A DNA stretch of 64,000 nucleotides from Okapia johnstoni (GCA_024291935.2 JAGTYA010000024.1:3844001-3908000); one strand, 5' to 3'. Shown: positions 17,516 through 30,182, numbered from the stretch's first letter. Notes: generated from the sequence alone by a model not told the origin. Numbers and translations: made by a program.

Positions 17516-19050
17516 AGGCAGTGACCTTGGGCAAATCAATTCAGCGACCTCTGAAAAGGAGGTAGGAATACTACCTGCCTCAGCTAGTCATGGTAGCATT
17601 CATGGAGGTGATGTAAGGAGGGTTCCCAGCTCAGTGCCAGTACCGAGTAGGTCCAAAGTCGATATTCCTGGGATTTGGGTATTCAGGGGACACTAGTGGG
17701 CAGAGAGGGGGTGTTGGGGTGTAGGAGAAGGTCCTGAGGAGACCTGTACATTGGTGTCAAGCCTCCTTATACCACACACCCCTTCCCCTCACCCTCTACA
17801 ACCACCCCCACAATGCGTCTTCCTTTCTCTCCGCCTGCAGCCCCAGATCCTGGGATAAGGGAGGCAGGTTAGGAAAGACACTTGAATCAACATATTAAAA
17901 CTCAATTGAGTTTAATTCACTTCCATTAGGCACCAATTAAAAGAAAATTAGGTGGCCTAGGTGGCCAGAGGGAGAACCTAGGTGGAGGATGCTGCCAACT
18001 TCTGTCTCTCTGGACTCATTTCCCTTGGGGCTTCTTCTTGCACCCCCTGGGCATTTCATGGGGTCCAACAGTTGGGGCTTTTTAGAGCCAGTCCCCAGTT
18101 CCCCCTATTACTCCTCCTTGTACTCTTTCAAGGACACCAACCCTAGGAACCCCCTTACCCTCTCAGGCCCTCAAAACACATGCTAAGTGTCCAGGGCAAG
18201 GGAGACTCTAATAAGGGTTTTGGTATTTCACACTAGTGGAAATCCAAGAAGGGTGTTGGGCAGGGGGTGGCAGGATCAGATTTAATAGGATTGCTAAGGG
18301 TGGATGGGAAATGGATGGGGGCAGTTACTGAAGAGTGAGATGGATGTGGAGAGACCAATGAAGAGACCACCCATAACAAGGAAACTTGAATTAGGGGGAT
18401 GCTAAAGAGGGGGCACGGAATCTATGTATGCAGCAATGGAATTGCCAGGCCCTGGTATGGACGTTATCAGGAGCCAAGGGTGACTTGTGGGCTTCTGTCT
18501 TAACATACCTGGATGGATGACCATGCCATTGAATTTGGAGGCCAGGAAGAGGACCAGCTGTGGGGGAGACAATTATGACTTTCACCTTGAGCCTGTTAAC
18601 ATTGCAATGCCTTGGAGATAGTCAAGGGGGAATTTCAAGTAGGAAGTAGGTGGTTAGACATACAGGACTAGAATTCAAGAGAAGGGCGGGACTAGAGTTA
18701 CTGACATGGCAGGAAGCTGTACTGGAGCAGGCTGCAGGGTGAGAGGGAGGTGAAGAAATTAAGGCAGGATAGACAATTCCTGAAGTGGAGCTACGAAAAG
18801 AAGGAAAGAAAGCTCAGTGGCCACTGTTGACTCTGAAGGTGAAGTTACCTGGAGGGGATGATGGAATGTTTCCAAGGATGGAGAGGCCATCCTTACCCCC
18901 TCCCCAAGATCCTACATAATGATAGGCCAAAAATAACCAGCCTTACCGTCCTGGGAGGCAGGGTCCTGAGCCCTGGTAATGGACATTATCACAGAGATTG
19001 ATTCTGCTCATTTGCTGGGCGGCAGGCCAGCCACAGTTCCTGAAGGAGGG

Positions 19051-19098
19051 TGGGGGAGGAGAGGGGTGGGGGAGGAGAGGGGTGGGGGAGGAGAGGGG
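19051..19098. repeat. minisatellite, three exact 16-bp units
   Basis: TGGGGGAGGAGAGGGG is repeated exactly three times (19051, 19067, 19083), a G-rich purine tract. Confidence 0.95.
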
Positions 19099-20139
19099 TG
19101 GGCATTCAATGAAACCTTGGTTCTGAGGTCTTCTGGAAAGAGGGAACTCTGGACTCTACAGGGAGCTCCCAGGCACAAGATGGACAGACAAACCCACTGC
19201 CTTGGGCTCTCTGCGACCCTTGTCCCTGTGCCTTCCGACCAGGCAGGAACAGGGGTGAGCTCACTCCACAAGCCTCAGCTGCCCACTGACCCTGCTCCAG
19301 GCTGGTATGTCCCCATCCCCGGTGGTGGCACAGCACAGCCCCAGCCATCAGTCCAGGCATCCCCAGGGTCAACCGAGAAAGTCAATATTTAATTTGGGCA
19401 CCATGTTAATGCCATCGATTGCTGACTCCCCTCCTCCACTTCCTCAGACTCATTTGTCACTTCCCACCCATGGGGGGCGGGGTGGGGTGATGCAGTCCTG
19501 GAACCCAGTAGCGGCAGAGCTCAGCCAGGGTCCGCTTGGGAAGACTGGCTGCATGTGGGGGTGCTACCCTTAGCCACTCAGCCTCCCATTCTCCCTGAAA
19601 ATCACTGGTCTGCTTTGTTTGAGTTTCCTGAGCTCTGTCTCCAGCGAGGAGGAGGTGGGGAGATCCATATTCCTCCCAAGCAGGGACCGAGCCTAGCTCC
19701 CTGCAGGGTCCAGGTGTGGTCACAGGTTGAGCAATGAAGGGAAGGATAGAAACCTTGAAGAACCTCCTGTGGGACTAAACTGAGGGCCAATCTTGAGACC
19801 CAGAACCCGAGGGCCGTGCTGGCTCAGGCTTCAGGAGCCCCACCCAGGTGCCCACCACTGTGCCCATGTGATGCTGTGGAACCCACACAGGGACTTTATA
19901 TGGAGTCCATCTCTGTGCCCTGGAGATGGGCTTTGGGGAGAGTTGAGCTTAGAGGCCTAGAGACCCTCTGAGCAGTGAAAGAGCCCGAGGGGAGGGCAGA
20001 GCCCATCTCAAGGCTAGGCTGGGTCCAGCTCCTCTGTGTGTTCTTGTCAGCTCTGTGGATCCAGATATGGACTGGGGGGCTGTGCCTCCGCACCCAGCCC
20101 ACCCACCCTCAGGAAGGGCATGGGCTCTGCCTTATGGGC

Positions 20140-20245
20140 CAGGCTTGTGGTCAAACCATAACTCCATCCCTAACTTCTGATCAACCTTGGGTAAATCAAA
20201 CAACCTCTCTGAGCCTTAGATTCCTCTTCTGAGAAATTTCTTAGG
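20140..20245 (+). repeat. MIR fragment
   Basis: CAACCTTGGGTAAATCAAAC, then AACCTCTCTGAGCCTTAGAT and TCCTCTTCTGAG, match the forward MIR core. Confidence 0.55.
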
Positions 20246-20999
20246 GCCTGGATCATTTTTATAGTTTCAGAGGGTCAGGGATGGGAATGGGAAAACCTCG
20301 GCCCAAGGGGGTATTACGAGAGTTCTCACACCGAGCAGTTGTCACACCTGGTGCAGCCTTGAGAAGCTGCTGGCAACGATGCTCTGAGGCTGCTCACTAT
20401 CAGTTAGGCCTGGGCCACCGTGGCCCCCTTGGTGTTCCTCATTATGCAGAGCTCAAGAGCCGAGACTGTGTCACCAAGGGGACTGTTGGGTCAGGCCGGC
20501 CATGTGGCACTGGGTGTGACCCAACAGGCAGTCCAGCTTGGGGCACCAGCAAGGTGGCAACAACATAGGTACACACACACACACACAAGTGTGAAGAGAC
20601 ACTGCTTCAGTGAACTTGTCCAGAGTTTTATGATTGAAAAATCCACAGAGAGGTTATTTTCATTTCAGCAGACATGTAAGTATTATGCCTCGTGGGTTAC
20701 TGTTATTTCTGTTATGAATCATGTATGGGGAATATGAGGACATCTAAATGTCTTAGTCTGGCCCAGATGACTCCCATCCTGAGCTGCCCAGAGACTTCAA
20801 AGCAGCCCAGCTGACCCACTCGGAGCCACTCAGTCATGCCTAAAGCCAGAAGAGCCTGGCTTGGTCATTCATTTATTCAGAAAACATTGTCTGATGCCAA
20901 GTTGTGCCAGACCCTGAACTTGGCACTGACAATGTAAAGATGAGGAAGACATACTTTTTAAGAAGGACACAGAAGAAGAGGGAAGCAGGACAAAGGGAT

Positions 21000-21300
21000 A
21001 GATTTTGTTTCCTCTGCCCAAAACCTTCCAGGGGCCTCTTGTTTCTCTTAGAATAAAGTTACATTTCCTTCCTGTGGTCCCTGCCCATCTCTCTGACAGA
21101 GCTCCAGTCACGTGGCCTCCTTTGTGCTCTTTGAGCACAGGTTCTCCCACCCCAGGGCCTTTGCATATGCTATACCCACCACTTGAAAGGTTCTTCCCTG
21201 GTTATCTGCTTTGCTGGTTTCTCATCTTTTGATTGAAGCTCTAATGCACCTCCTGCATACCCCTTGTCCTTCTGGGCCATTTTTAATCACATCACCTTAA
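21000..21300. repeat. L2-like ancient LINE remnant
   Basis: CCAGGGCCTTTGCATATGCT and nearby CTCTGACAGAGCTCCAGTCA-type text follow the same L2 3' region as 15700-15960. Confidence 0.5.
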
Positions 21301-21351
21301 TCCTTCCATAGTACCGCTTCTCCTGGTGAAATTATGGCACCTGTCTTCTGT

Positions 21352-21450
21352 TTGGGCTTTCCTGGTGGCTCAGATGGTAAAGAATCTGCCTGCAGTGTGG
21401 GAGACCTGGGTTCAATACCTGGATTGGGAAGATTCCCTGGAGGAGGGCTG
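21352..21450 (+). mobile_element. Bov-tA SINE, 3'-truncated
   Basis: CTTTCCTGGTGGCTCAGATG, GTAAAGAATCTGCCTGCAGT, then GGGAAGATTCCCTGGAGGAG. Forward 5' half only. Confidence 0.88.
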
Positions 21451-24400
21451 TCTCCTCCACCAGACTGTAAGCCTGTGAGGGCAAAACAGGGTGAGTCTCT
21501 GACATTCACACCATTGCCTGGTACATGATAGGAACTTCATAGCTAATGTTGAATGAATGAGTGAATGAATGTGGAGTTTAAGGTTCCCATAGGAGATCAA
21601 GAGGCAGGTATCTAGGAAGCTGGTAGAGCTAAGGCTCTGGCCCTTATTTCCCCACCGCAGACCAACTGCATCTGTGTCTAGACTTGGGGGTGGAGGGAGG
21701 GTGTTGCATGTGCAGGCCTGGAAAGGGGAGAGCCCCAGAGAACACCAGCCTCCGAGCATGCATATTGCAGGAGGCATCTTCCTTGTATATTAAATTGCTG
21801 CTGGACTGGCAGCTCCAGCTGCTGATGAGTTTTTCAGTGTTAGGGCCAACGGTTGACTGGGGATGAAGGCCATGTCCACTTGTGTGTGAGAGAGTCAAGT
21901 GCAGCTATTTAGGCAGTGTTTTGCTCCTGGGTGGTCCCTGGGCACTACCATGGGCAACTACGTGCCTGAGTGGGCTCTGCCTTTAGCTGGCCAGCAGCAC
22001 ACATGGGTGACTGGCATTTTACATGCCATCACTTCCAATCCAAACCCAGGGAAGGAAGGGCCCTTAGAAACCACACGTTTCACTCCCCCTTCTCCACATT
22101 GTGCAGAGAGGGGAAACAGACCCACGGAGGGGAGAGGTTGCTCAACATTACACCAGGAGTCCATGGAGGGGCGAGTCAGGACTAGTGCTCAGTGGACACT
22201 GAGCATTTATGGAGAACTATGGTGAACCTGGCGCTGCTCTGGGCACTGGGGACTCATCACACGAGGGAAGCGCACGATCCAGGAAAAGGAGCCTGGGGAA
22301 GAGGGAGTCAGACCTGGACATGAGCAATAGGCCCCAGAGCAGGAGGCATCTCCTCTGCCTTTAGGGGGAGGGTGTCAGGGGAGGCACTTAAAGAAGACCA
22401 CACTTGTACAGAGCTTTGAAGACTGATTGAAAACTCAGCAGGCAGAGAACAGGGAAAGGACACTGCTGGTGGAGGGTGCCTCGTAAACAAATGCACGGAG
22501 ACATGAGACAACCTGGAAAGTTTGGAAAACTGCAAATCATGAGGTTTGGGTAGAGAGGAAAGTGTGAGGAGGATGGGCTGCAGAGATGAGGTGGCAAAGG
22601 GAGGCAGGTTCCGATGGCAGTGGGCCTTGTGGGCCACGATAGGGGTTTGGATTTTATTCTGAGGACTGCTGGCAAATCACTGGAACAGACTTGGGCTTTA
22701 GAAAGATTTCTGTACCTACCAAGGAAAAATGAATTCAACAAATACATTTTGAATGCATCCTTACAATGTGCCAGGCACCGCGCTGGGTCCTAAGAATTCA
22801 ATTCTAAATGAGGCACACACAGTCTCAGTCCTGCAGTTGGAAGCACAAACAGGTGGAGCAGGTGGGACTATTGGCACATGGACTCAAGAAACACCCTATT
22901 TCTGTATTCTCATTAAATCAGCTCCAATCTGACTCTCACTCTAAGCCCTTTCCTACATGTTAACAGAAGATTTGATCTCAACCATCCTTGGGGCTGCCTG
23001 TCACTTTCCCCATAGGCTTGTGTGAGGACCTGCTGTCCCACCCGGGGTCTAAACATGGAGTCCTGATTCTGGGTACACTAGTTACAAAGAGATAGATGCT
23101 CATTGTACTAGTCCATGGGGTCCCTTGAGCTTTGGCAACTCAGCTGTTCCTCTGCCACCCAGAGGCATTGAGGTTGGTACCACAGTGCTTGGGCTCTGGC
23201 CTCCCCAGGTGATCCACCTGCCCCCTCAGTTCCCATCATCTGTTGGGGGAGGGGCTACTGGACCCAGATCTCCACCTTTCGGACGACCCCTGCTTCTGAA
23301 TCCACTGTGGCTAGCTGCACGTTCTCCTTTCTCTGCCTTCATTGGCTGCCCTCTTCTCCCCATCCCTTGGGGACACCTAGCGCAATCACTTTCAGAAGGT
23401 TAGCTTTTTCAAAAGTCAGGATGAGCCGTCAAACTTCAAGCAGCTTTTGTGTTCAACCCCTCACAAGTTCCCCGAGGCTAGAAAAATCAAAGAGCTCAGA
23501 TACCAGCTTGGAACTGGGAAGGAAGCAAAATAATTAACATCTCAATAAAATATCCTGCCACAAAAGTGGAAAGGTGATGAGAGACCCAGGCACTGGGTCC
23601 TGTGGAAGCTCAGACAAGAGGTACCTAACTCATGCCAGAAGGTCAGGAAAAGCCTCCCAAGGAGGGGACTTTCTTTTTTTTTTTTTTTTGCCAGACAAAG
23701 TCCTGAAGACAGCAAGGAAAAGTATTCCGGGAAGAGGGAACAGCAGGTATGAAGGCTTCGAGGTGAGAGCCAACAGGGGTGTGTGATGAACTGATAATTG
23801 CTCTATGAGAATAGCTGGGATTGAAGGAGGTGAGTCTGGGTGATGAAGAGCCTCCTAAGTCCCAAGCCAAGGTTTGGAGTTCATCTGACCATGAGAAGCC
23901 ACTGAAAAAAATTAATCAAGGAAGTGACCCAAGCAGAGGTCTGGTTCAGAAACATTTAGTTGACTAGTAGTAGAAGAATGAATGGGGAGAGGGTAAAATT
24001 GGAGGCAGGGCAGGCAGTTGCCAGGAACTGCAAGGATCCAGGCAAAGGATGGTGGCTGCCTGGACCCCTGATGGTGGTGGTGATGAACTGAAGAGGGCAT
24101 TATCCGTAAGTAATGAGGGAAAAGAGACAGGTTTTGGGGGTAGGGGGAGGGTAGATCTTCGAATGACTATCAGGGGTGAATCATTGAGACGGAGCAAAGC
24201 AGGATGGTGGTGTGAAGGTGTCAGCAGAAAATCTAGGGAGAGAAAGGAAGGATGGGGGGTGCAATGGGCCCCTCCCTGCACCCCATCTTGGCATCCCGCG
24301 ATTCTCAAACTTCCCACTAGATGGAGGGCTGGTGCTGGGAGACCGGCTCCGCCTCTCATTCTCTGCCCCTCACCCTCAGTGGGTTGGGCCTCCACTTGGG

Positions 24401-24790
24401 CCTCTCCAACCCCCGTGTGCCCCTGAACTCGACCCAGAGCACGTGTATCAATATTTGGGGTCATCAGCTGTCCCCACTCCCTAGGACTCTGTTCTTAGCC
24501 TCGAGGGCCCAGTAGTAAGGACCCTCTGCCCCAGGCCCCTCGGTGCAGAGCTCTGTACTCAGGTATACAGGGGTGTTTCCGTGCTGGGGGCTGCCTCCAC
24601 CCCTTCAGCCTCCAAAACTGCCTGGCTCCCACAGATACGTCTCCAGCCTATAGGCATCCCCGTCAGTGGCGCCACTGTTGTCCCCGATGCTCTCCTTCTT
24701 CCGACCTCACGCTGGGGGAGGAGGCCCCCATCCCTCTCACTTCTGCCCCAGCCCCCAAAGACGGGCCCAGCTCCGGTGCCAGGCTGCTAG
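21451..24790. other. intergenic sequence, ancient repeats only
   Basis: Diverged old-repeat text at about 22300-22690 and 23690-23960 (same family as 31650-32225) and a poly-T run at 23671-23689. No gene is supported. Confidence 0.55.
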
Positions 24791-24809
24791 GGGAATGGCA
24801 TCTAGGCCT

Positions 24810-25700
24810 TCCTGGACTTTGGGCACAGGATACGTGCTTGGCTGTGGGCGGAGCCAGTTAGGAGGCGGGGCCCAAGGTGGAGTCAGGGCTGCCACCCGGG
24901 CCGTGGGTGTGGCCCAAGGCGGGCTAGGGGCGGGGCCTATGGTGGGTGGGGTTGGGATCTCCCGAAACTGAAGGCATCCTCCCCTTTCTCCCAGCACTCC
25001 CCACCCCCGCCCCGTCGCAGCCACTGCGGTCGCCCGGGAGTCCTGCCCGCTCTGGCTTTCAGTCCAATAGCGAGACAGACGGACAGTCGGGAGGCTCCTG
25101 GCCCCACTTAACAGAGGTCGTTTCTCAGGAGGCCGCGCCTAGCTCCCTGGAACTGCCAGGCCTTGCGGAGCCGAAGGGGAAAAGGGAGATACATTTTCTG
25201 GGCGCGCACCTCCCCGCCCCCCACACACCCCAAGTGTTTCCGTTCTTTGCCAGACAGACAGCTGGAGGTCCTGGGGCTTAAGTCCTGAGCTAGAGAAGCT
25301 GGTCAGGAGCCTGCACCCCCACGAACCTCCCCCCGCCCCCCCTTCCCTGCCCCTCGACGCTCAGGCCTGGAGCCGGCTCTAAAAATAGATCGAGGCCCGG
25401 GAGCGTGCCTACGCAGGAGGGGGTCGGGAAGCCTGAGTCACCCTGCCGGCAGGGCCTTCCCCTGTCTCGGGAGCCGAGGCCGCCTTGACGGCTGGGCAAC
25501 GCTCCGATCCTGTTGGCCCGACTCTGCACTCTTGGCCTAGCCATGTCCCCCTCCCAGGCCCGGGGAGCCAGCCAGGCGATGGCGGACCTGGCCGCGTGAG
25601 CGGTAGCAGCCACAGCAGGGAAGGATTAGGAGTCCCCCGGTCCTGATTTATTTAGTTGTTTTTGTGTGCCTGCCGGCAGCGCCCCCATCCCCCACACGCC
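24810..25700. promoter_or_regulatory. GC/CpG-rich intergenic block with MEF2-like site
   Basis: GC-rich, CpG-containing unique sequence with several GGCGGGGCC-type GC boxes (about 24865-24935), a CCAAT (25063-25067), and CTAAAAATAG at 25379-25388, which fits the MEF2 consensus. No repeat signature is visible. It could be an enhancer or an unannotated promoter about 10 kb upstream of COL16A1. This is inference from composition only. Confidence 0.4.
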
Positions 25701-25914
25701 CGCGAGACAGTCAGGTCTACACTTGCCCTTCTCTCCTGCCCAGGCCCACAGAGATGTTCTAGGCTTCTGGATGAGGACCTGGCCTCCGAGCAGCAAGAAA
25801 TCCCTACTGGGATCTTCGAGGTTCCAGAGTTAGCATTCCCATTCAACAGATGAGAAAGCTGAGTCCAGGAGAGAGGAAGGGGCCTATCACACAGCAGATT
25901 GTGCTGTGATATTC

Positions 25915-26065
25915 CTGGGTTCAAATCCCAGCTCTGACTCCTAGCCAGCCACTTCTCCTGGCCTGTTTCCTTACGTTAAAGTGCTCGAGTTGAAGATGAC
26001 ACCCATTCACCTGTAAAATCGGAATAAGAATAGATATTTAGGATTGTCCAGACGATTAAAATTAT
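25915..26065 (+). repeat. MIR SINE
   Basis: GGGTTCAAATCCCAGCTCTG, then CACCTGTAAAATCGGAATAA, follows forward MIR. Confidence 0.65.
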
Positions 26066-26329
26066 TCTTTAAAAAAGCAGCAGTGACCTGGGTGTGTTAC
26101 ATGTGGGTTTAGTTCCAGCTCAGCAAGTCAGTTATCTCTGGCACCTATTTTTCTCCGCTTCTGGATGTACAGAGGAGGATTAATGGATGTGGTGTGGTGA
26201 GCCCCACCTCCTACCCCCAGGGGCTCAGCTAAGATGTCTGGGGCCTGGTCAGGGCGCTCTAGTGAATGTGGAACGCTTGAATCAGAGTGGAGGGAGGAAG
26301 GGCAGTATCCTGGCTTTGCATGGGTCTGG

Positions 26330-26551
26330 CTCACCTGGCTCAGATGGTAAAGAATCCGCCTGCAATGAGGGAGACCCGGGTTCAGTCCCTGGGTTGGGAA
26401 GATCCCCTGGAGAAGGAAATGGCAACCCACTCCAGTATTCTTGCCTGGAAAATCCCATGGACGGAAGAGCCTGGTGGGTTACAGTTCATGGGGTCCCATG
26501 GGTTACAGTCCATGGGGTCCCAAAGAATGGGACATGACTGAGTGACTAACG
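26330..26551 (+). mobile_element. Bov-tA SINE with internal 24-bp duplication
   Basis: CACCTGGCTCAGATGGTAAA, ACCCACTCCAGTATTCTTGC, and GACATGACTGAGTGACTAAC. The segment GGGTTACAGTTCATGGGGTC (26476 on) is repeated, with one change, from 26500. Confidence 0.9.
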
Positions 26552-26979
26552 CTGGCTCCCGTTCTGAGGAGGAGGCATGTTTGGGCTCAGGGAACAAAGG
26601 GGCTCAAGAGTCTCTAAGATCATCTTTTCCTTGTTGGCAAAGGGCACAGGCCCTGAATCCAGGTCCCCAGTCCCAGGCTCTTTCTCCCCACCTTCCAACC
26701 ACCTGTCCTCTGTCATCCAGACACCAATATCAAGCCTTTTCTGAATGATCAAGGCTGACAATACTCCAGTTGGTTTTATTTCTTTATAATGTATAATTTA
26801 GGCCACTTCATGGAAAACATTGTCTGATATCTGTTGGAAATGTCATTGACCTTTCAAAGCTACATGAAATCAGCTTTGTAAATAGGAAGGCAAGTAGGGT
26901 GGGGAGGGACTGTCAGCGATGAACGCGGGTGTAAGATGCAGGGCAAGAGTGCCCGGTGAATTAGCAGCCCTCCCCAGTA

Positions 26980-27175
26980 CTAATGATAATAATTAATATT
27001 TTTGAGCATTTAATATGGACTTGGCTTAGTTTCATGTATTATCTCATTTAATCCTCCTGACAGTTCCATGTGGTTAGGTGCTATCATTATCACCCCATTT
27101 TACAGATATGGAAACTAAGGGCTTACAGAGGTGAAGGAAGAGAACGAAGCCAGGAAGTAGCAGAGCCAGGAACAA
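26980..27175 (-). repeat. MIR SINE (reverse)
   Basis: TATTATCTCATTTAATCCTC, then CCCATTTTACAGATATGGAA and GAAGCCAGGAAGTAGCAGAG, follow the reverse complement of MIR. Confidence 0.75.
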
Positions 27176-27824
27176 ACCTTCTCTGAGCTTAGATTTTATT
27201 TCCTGCCTTGATGGAAAAGTTGGATTTTCACCCTGAAAATCCATTCCACCTCCCTTTCTAGCTAGGTTGTCAGGCCTCCCCAACCCAGCCCTGGGCACTA
27301 CTGGGAGGAGGTGGGGCTGGGCAGCAGCCAGTTTCTCTCCACCCAGAGTTCCAGGATTCAAAGAATTTATGAGTCCAACTGTCTGAGGCTCTTGCATGCA
27401 AAGACAGAATCCGGGAGTCCCCAAGTGCTCCTCTCCTCACCATGCCTCAACCAGGAGACTCCTTGGCTTGCTCTCCACCAAAGGGAGTTTGTCCTGGGCC
27501 CTGTTTCATTCCTGCAGCCAGTATTTACAAAGGGCCTAGTCTCTGTCACATGCTCCGGGGATAAAATGGTAGCAAAAACAGGGCTTTCTGTGGCTTACAG
27601 TCTAGCAGGCTGATAATTAATCACACCCCTCCCTCTTCCAAGCTTCTGCTCAGATCTGCCCCTTTTGGGAGACTGTTCCCAATTGCCTTCCTCAGCCCCT
27701 TTGGGAAGGAAGGTGAAGATAGTCTCAAAGCTAAACATGGGAAGGGCAGGTGGGAGGGAAGGCAGCCCACAGACCGTGTTTGTTGTGGTGGTAAGGTTAC
27801 ACTCTCCCATCGCGTGTATGGAAT

Positions 27825-28065
27825 AGCTGGCATCTATTGAGTTTCAGGAGCTGTACACAGCACTTGAAATGTCTCATCTCAGGGAACTCTCACAGCATCC
27901 CTGTGAGCTGTGGACAATTCCATTTTACCAACAAGGAAACTGAAGCTCTTTTCAGGAGATGAAGGGATTTGCCAAAAGTCACACAGCTCATAAGTGGTAG
28001 GAGTGAGGTTTGAACTCAATTATTCTGAGGCTGTAGCCCCTACCCTTAACACTATGCTGAGTTCT
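27825..28065 (-). repeat. MIR SINE (reverse)
   Basis: AGCTGGCATCTATTGAG, TCCATTTTACCAACAAGGAA, AGTCACACAGCTCATAAGTG and TTTGAACTCAATTATTC follow reverse MIR. Confidence 0.75.
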
Positions 28066-28099
28066 TATTTGACTTTTAGGTGAAGAAACTAAGACCTAG

Positions 28100-28412
28100 G
28101 ACTTCTTGGTGGTGCAGTGGTTAAAAAACTGCCTGCCAGTGCAGGGGATACAGGTGCTATACCTGGTCCGGGAAGACTCCACATGCCATGGGGCAACTAA
28201 GCTCATGCACCTCAACTACTGAGACCATGCACTGCAACTACTGAAGCCTGTGCACCCTAGAGCCTGTGCTCAGCAACAAAAGAAGCCACTGCAATGAGAA
28301 GCCCGTGCACCAAAACAAAGAGTAGCCTTGGCTTACCGCAACTAGAGAAAGTCCGCGCGCAGCAACGAAGACCCAGTGCAGCCAAAATAAGTAAATAAAA
28401 TTTTAAAAGAAA
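28100..28412 (+). mobile_element. CHR-type SINE (full-length-like)
   Basis: Starts ACTTCTTGGTGGTGCAGTGG, followed by TTAAAAAACTGCCTGCCAGT, repeated CAACTACTGA-type blocks, CCGCAACTAGAGAAAGTC, and an A-rich end. Flanks AGAAACTAAGACCTAG (28084 on) and AGAAACTAGGACTTAG (28411 on) look like an imperfect target duplication within an older reverse MIR piece. Confidence 0.85.
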
Positions 28413-29129
28413 GAAACTAGGACTTAGAGAGGCCTACCGATTGGCTAAAGGTCATACAGCAAAACAGGACTGTGAGTTGAGTTGGCTGGTACCCAAAAGG
28501 ATGCTTGGGTAAAGGTATCCCGCTAGGGCTTTGGGAAGCCAACTCTTGCCCCAGAAGGGATTATTGGGGGTGGGGCAGGGCCTGGAGGAAGGCTGGTGGG
28601 GGGCAGGTCTGTCTGAGGGTCTTCGGTGCTGCTTGTGCTGCACCCTCATTCCTGCCCCACAGGCTCCGTGCTATGGGGCAAGGACCCTTGGGATGTCTTG
28701 GCAGATGCACTGTCCCTCCCATGTGTGTTCTGAGATGTCATCTTTGTGTCCGGCTCTGTGCAGGCCTGGGGAGGTGGCTGGTAGACAGGAGAAAAGGATG
28801 TTTAAGTCCTTCACTGAGTCCTTCACCACCCTGGGGGCTTCCAGTCTGCCTGGAGAGGAGGGAGGTGCCCTTGTTGGAGACAATGACGCTGGTGATCATT
28901 TATGAGCATATTTTGTAGGTGCCGACACCAGGAGAGCACCTTTCCCTTTGCCTATCTCTCCCTTAATCCTTTCAGCAAACCCTAAGTGCCAGATACTGTA
29001 TTTCTATATACTGATACTGTATACAGATGCTGTATTGCTGTTTTTCTGGGGAAGAGGTGAAGTGATGCCACCAAATTACAGAGCCATGATTTGGACCCAG
29101 GTATAGGCAATCTAACACCGTGCCCTTCT

Positions 29130-29268
29130 GCAGGGTTTCTCACATGTGGTCCCTGGAGCCCAGCACCAGCATTGCCTGGGAAGTTATTTGAAAAGCAAGC
29201 TACTGAATCAGAAACTCTGGGGGTGAGGGGCTGACAGTCTGTGTTTAACAAGTCCTCCAAGCTCCCAA
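29130..29268 (+). mobile_element. MER5A-like DNA transposon
   Basis: CAGGGTTTCTCACATGTGGT, CACCAGCATTGCCTGGGAAG and CTACTGAATCAGAAACTCTG match the MER5A consensus as I recall it. Confidence 0.7.
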
Positions 29269-29339
29269 CTTCTGCTCTCCTGCCTTATAGCATCTGGGTG
29301 AGAGTGGGGCAGGGTACAGGTGACCCATCTAAGATCATG

Positions 29340-29500
29340 GGCCCTGGAGTTAGACAGAGCTGAGTTCAGGTAGAACTAAGTTCAAATCTCCGCTCCACCA
29401 CTTTCCAGCCCTATGACTTTGAGACTTTAATCATGAATCCTTGCTTTCCTAGCCTGTGAAGTGAAGGTGATAACAGTGCCTCGCCTCTTCGAATTGTTGC
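29340..29500 (+). repeat. MIR SINE
   Basis: CTGGAGTTAGACAGAGCTGA, CTCCGCTCCACCACTTTCCA, and GGTGATAACAGTGCCTCGCC are in forward MIR order. Confidence 0.65.
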
Positions 29501-29543
29501 TGGTTAAAGATCTCATTTGACAGATGAAAAAATGGCAATTCAG

Positions 29544-29756
29544 GGACCTCCTTGGGGGTCCAGTGGTTAAGAATCTGCCTTGCAATGCAGGTGTTGCAGG
29601 TTCAATCCCTGGTTGGGGGACTAACATCTCATATACCAAGCTGCAACTACTGAGCCTTCGTGCCACAACTAGAAAGTCTGTGTGCCACAACAAAAGATCA
29701 AGCATGCCACAACTAAGACCCAACACAGCCAAATAAATATTTTATAAAAAAGAAAA
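29544..29756 (+). mobile_element. CHR-type SINE with target duplication
   Basis: CCAGTGGTTAAGAATCTGCC, then TGCAGGTTCAATCCCTGGTT, ACAACTAGAAAGTCTGTGTG, and an A-rich tail. Flanked by GAAAAAATGGCAATTCAG (29526-29543) and GAAAAAATGGTGACTCAG (29757-29774). Confidence 0.85.
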
Positions 29757-29879
29757 GAAAAAATGGTGACTCAGAAAGGGAAAGGGACTTCCCAGACCCC
29801 TGCTTTGTGGGCTCCTTTCCAGAGAGGACTCTGCCCTGTGGGTCTGTCCCAAAGTGACCGTTTCCCATCCAGCTCCATC

Positions 29880-30066
29880 CTGGCTAGCTGTGTAACCTTG
29901 AGCTGATTACTCATGTTCTTTCTGCCTGTCTCCTCAGGCTTAGAGTGGGGATCATAACAGTGCCTGGGCTTCCCGCCGTTGTGGTGAGACTAAAATGAGT
30001 CTCTCCATGTGTGGTGCCGGCCAGCACTTCAAAAGGGCTCAATAAATGTTAGCTGCTGTTATTGAA
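29880..30066 (+). repeat. MIR SINE
   Basis: GCTAGCTGTGTAACCTTGAG, TAGAGTGGGGATCATAACAG, then GGGCTCAATAAATGTTAGCT, the well-preserved forward MIR 3' end. Confidence 0.75.
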
Positions 30067-30182
30067 GGCAGAGGCAGGAGCAACCCCTGTGTCTTCTAAT
30101 GGCCCCCAGCCCCGGTCAGAGCATGATTAAGAGTTTAAAGGAGGTCAGAGAGCGTGGGAATTCTGAGGGGCGGAATCTTCCC

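Larger units (their letters stand above)
17521..21350. other. intergenic sequence, no gene seen
   Basis: Contains a diverged ancient repeat at about 18230-18690, a 16-bp minisatellite at 19051-19098, a MIR near 20140-20245, a short CA run (20570-20587) and an L2-like stretch near 21000-21300. Open frames here show no coding features. Confidence 0.6.

Noticed and set aside
19051..19098. Possible CRISPR-like repeat array
   Set aside because: Three adjacent 16-bp units without spacers in a mammalian genome: a simple minisatellite.
25290..25613. Reverse open frame of 107 codons in the GC-rich block
   Set aside because: GC-rich DNA is stop-poor by chance; I recognise no domain or conserved motif in it.
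26330..26551. tRNA-like sequence
   Set aside because: The tRNA resemblance is that of tRNA-derived SINEs (Bov-tA); no intact cloverleaf gene is supported here or in the other SINE copies.
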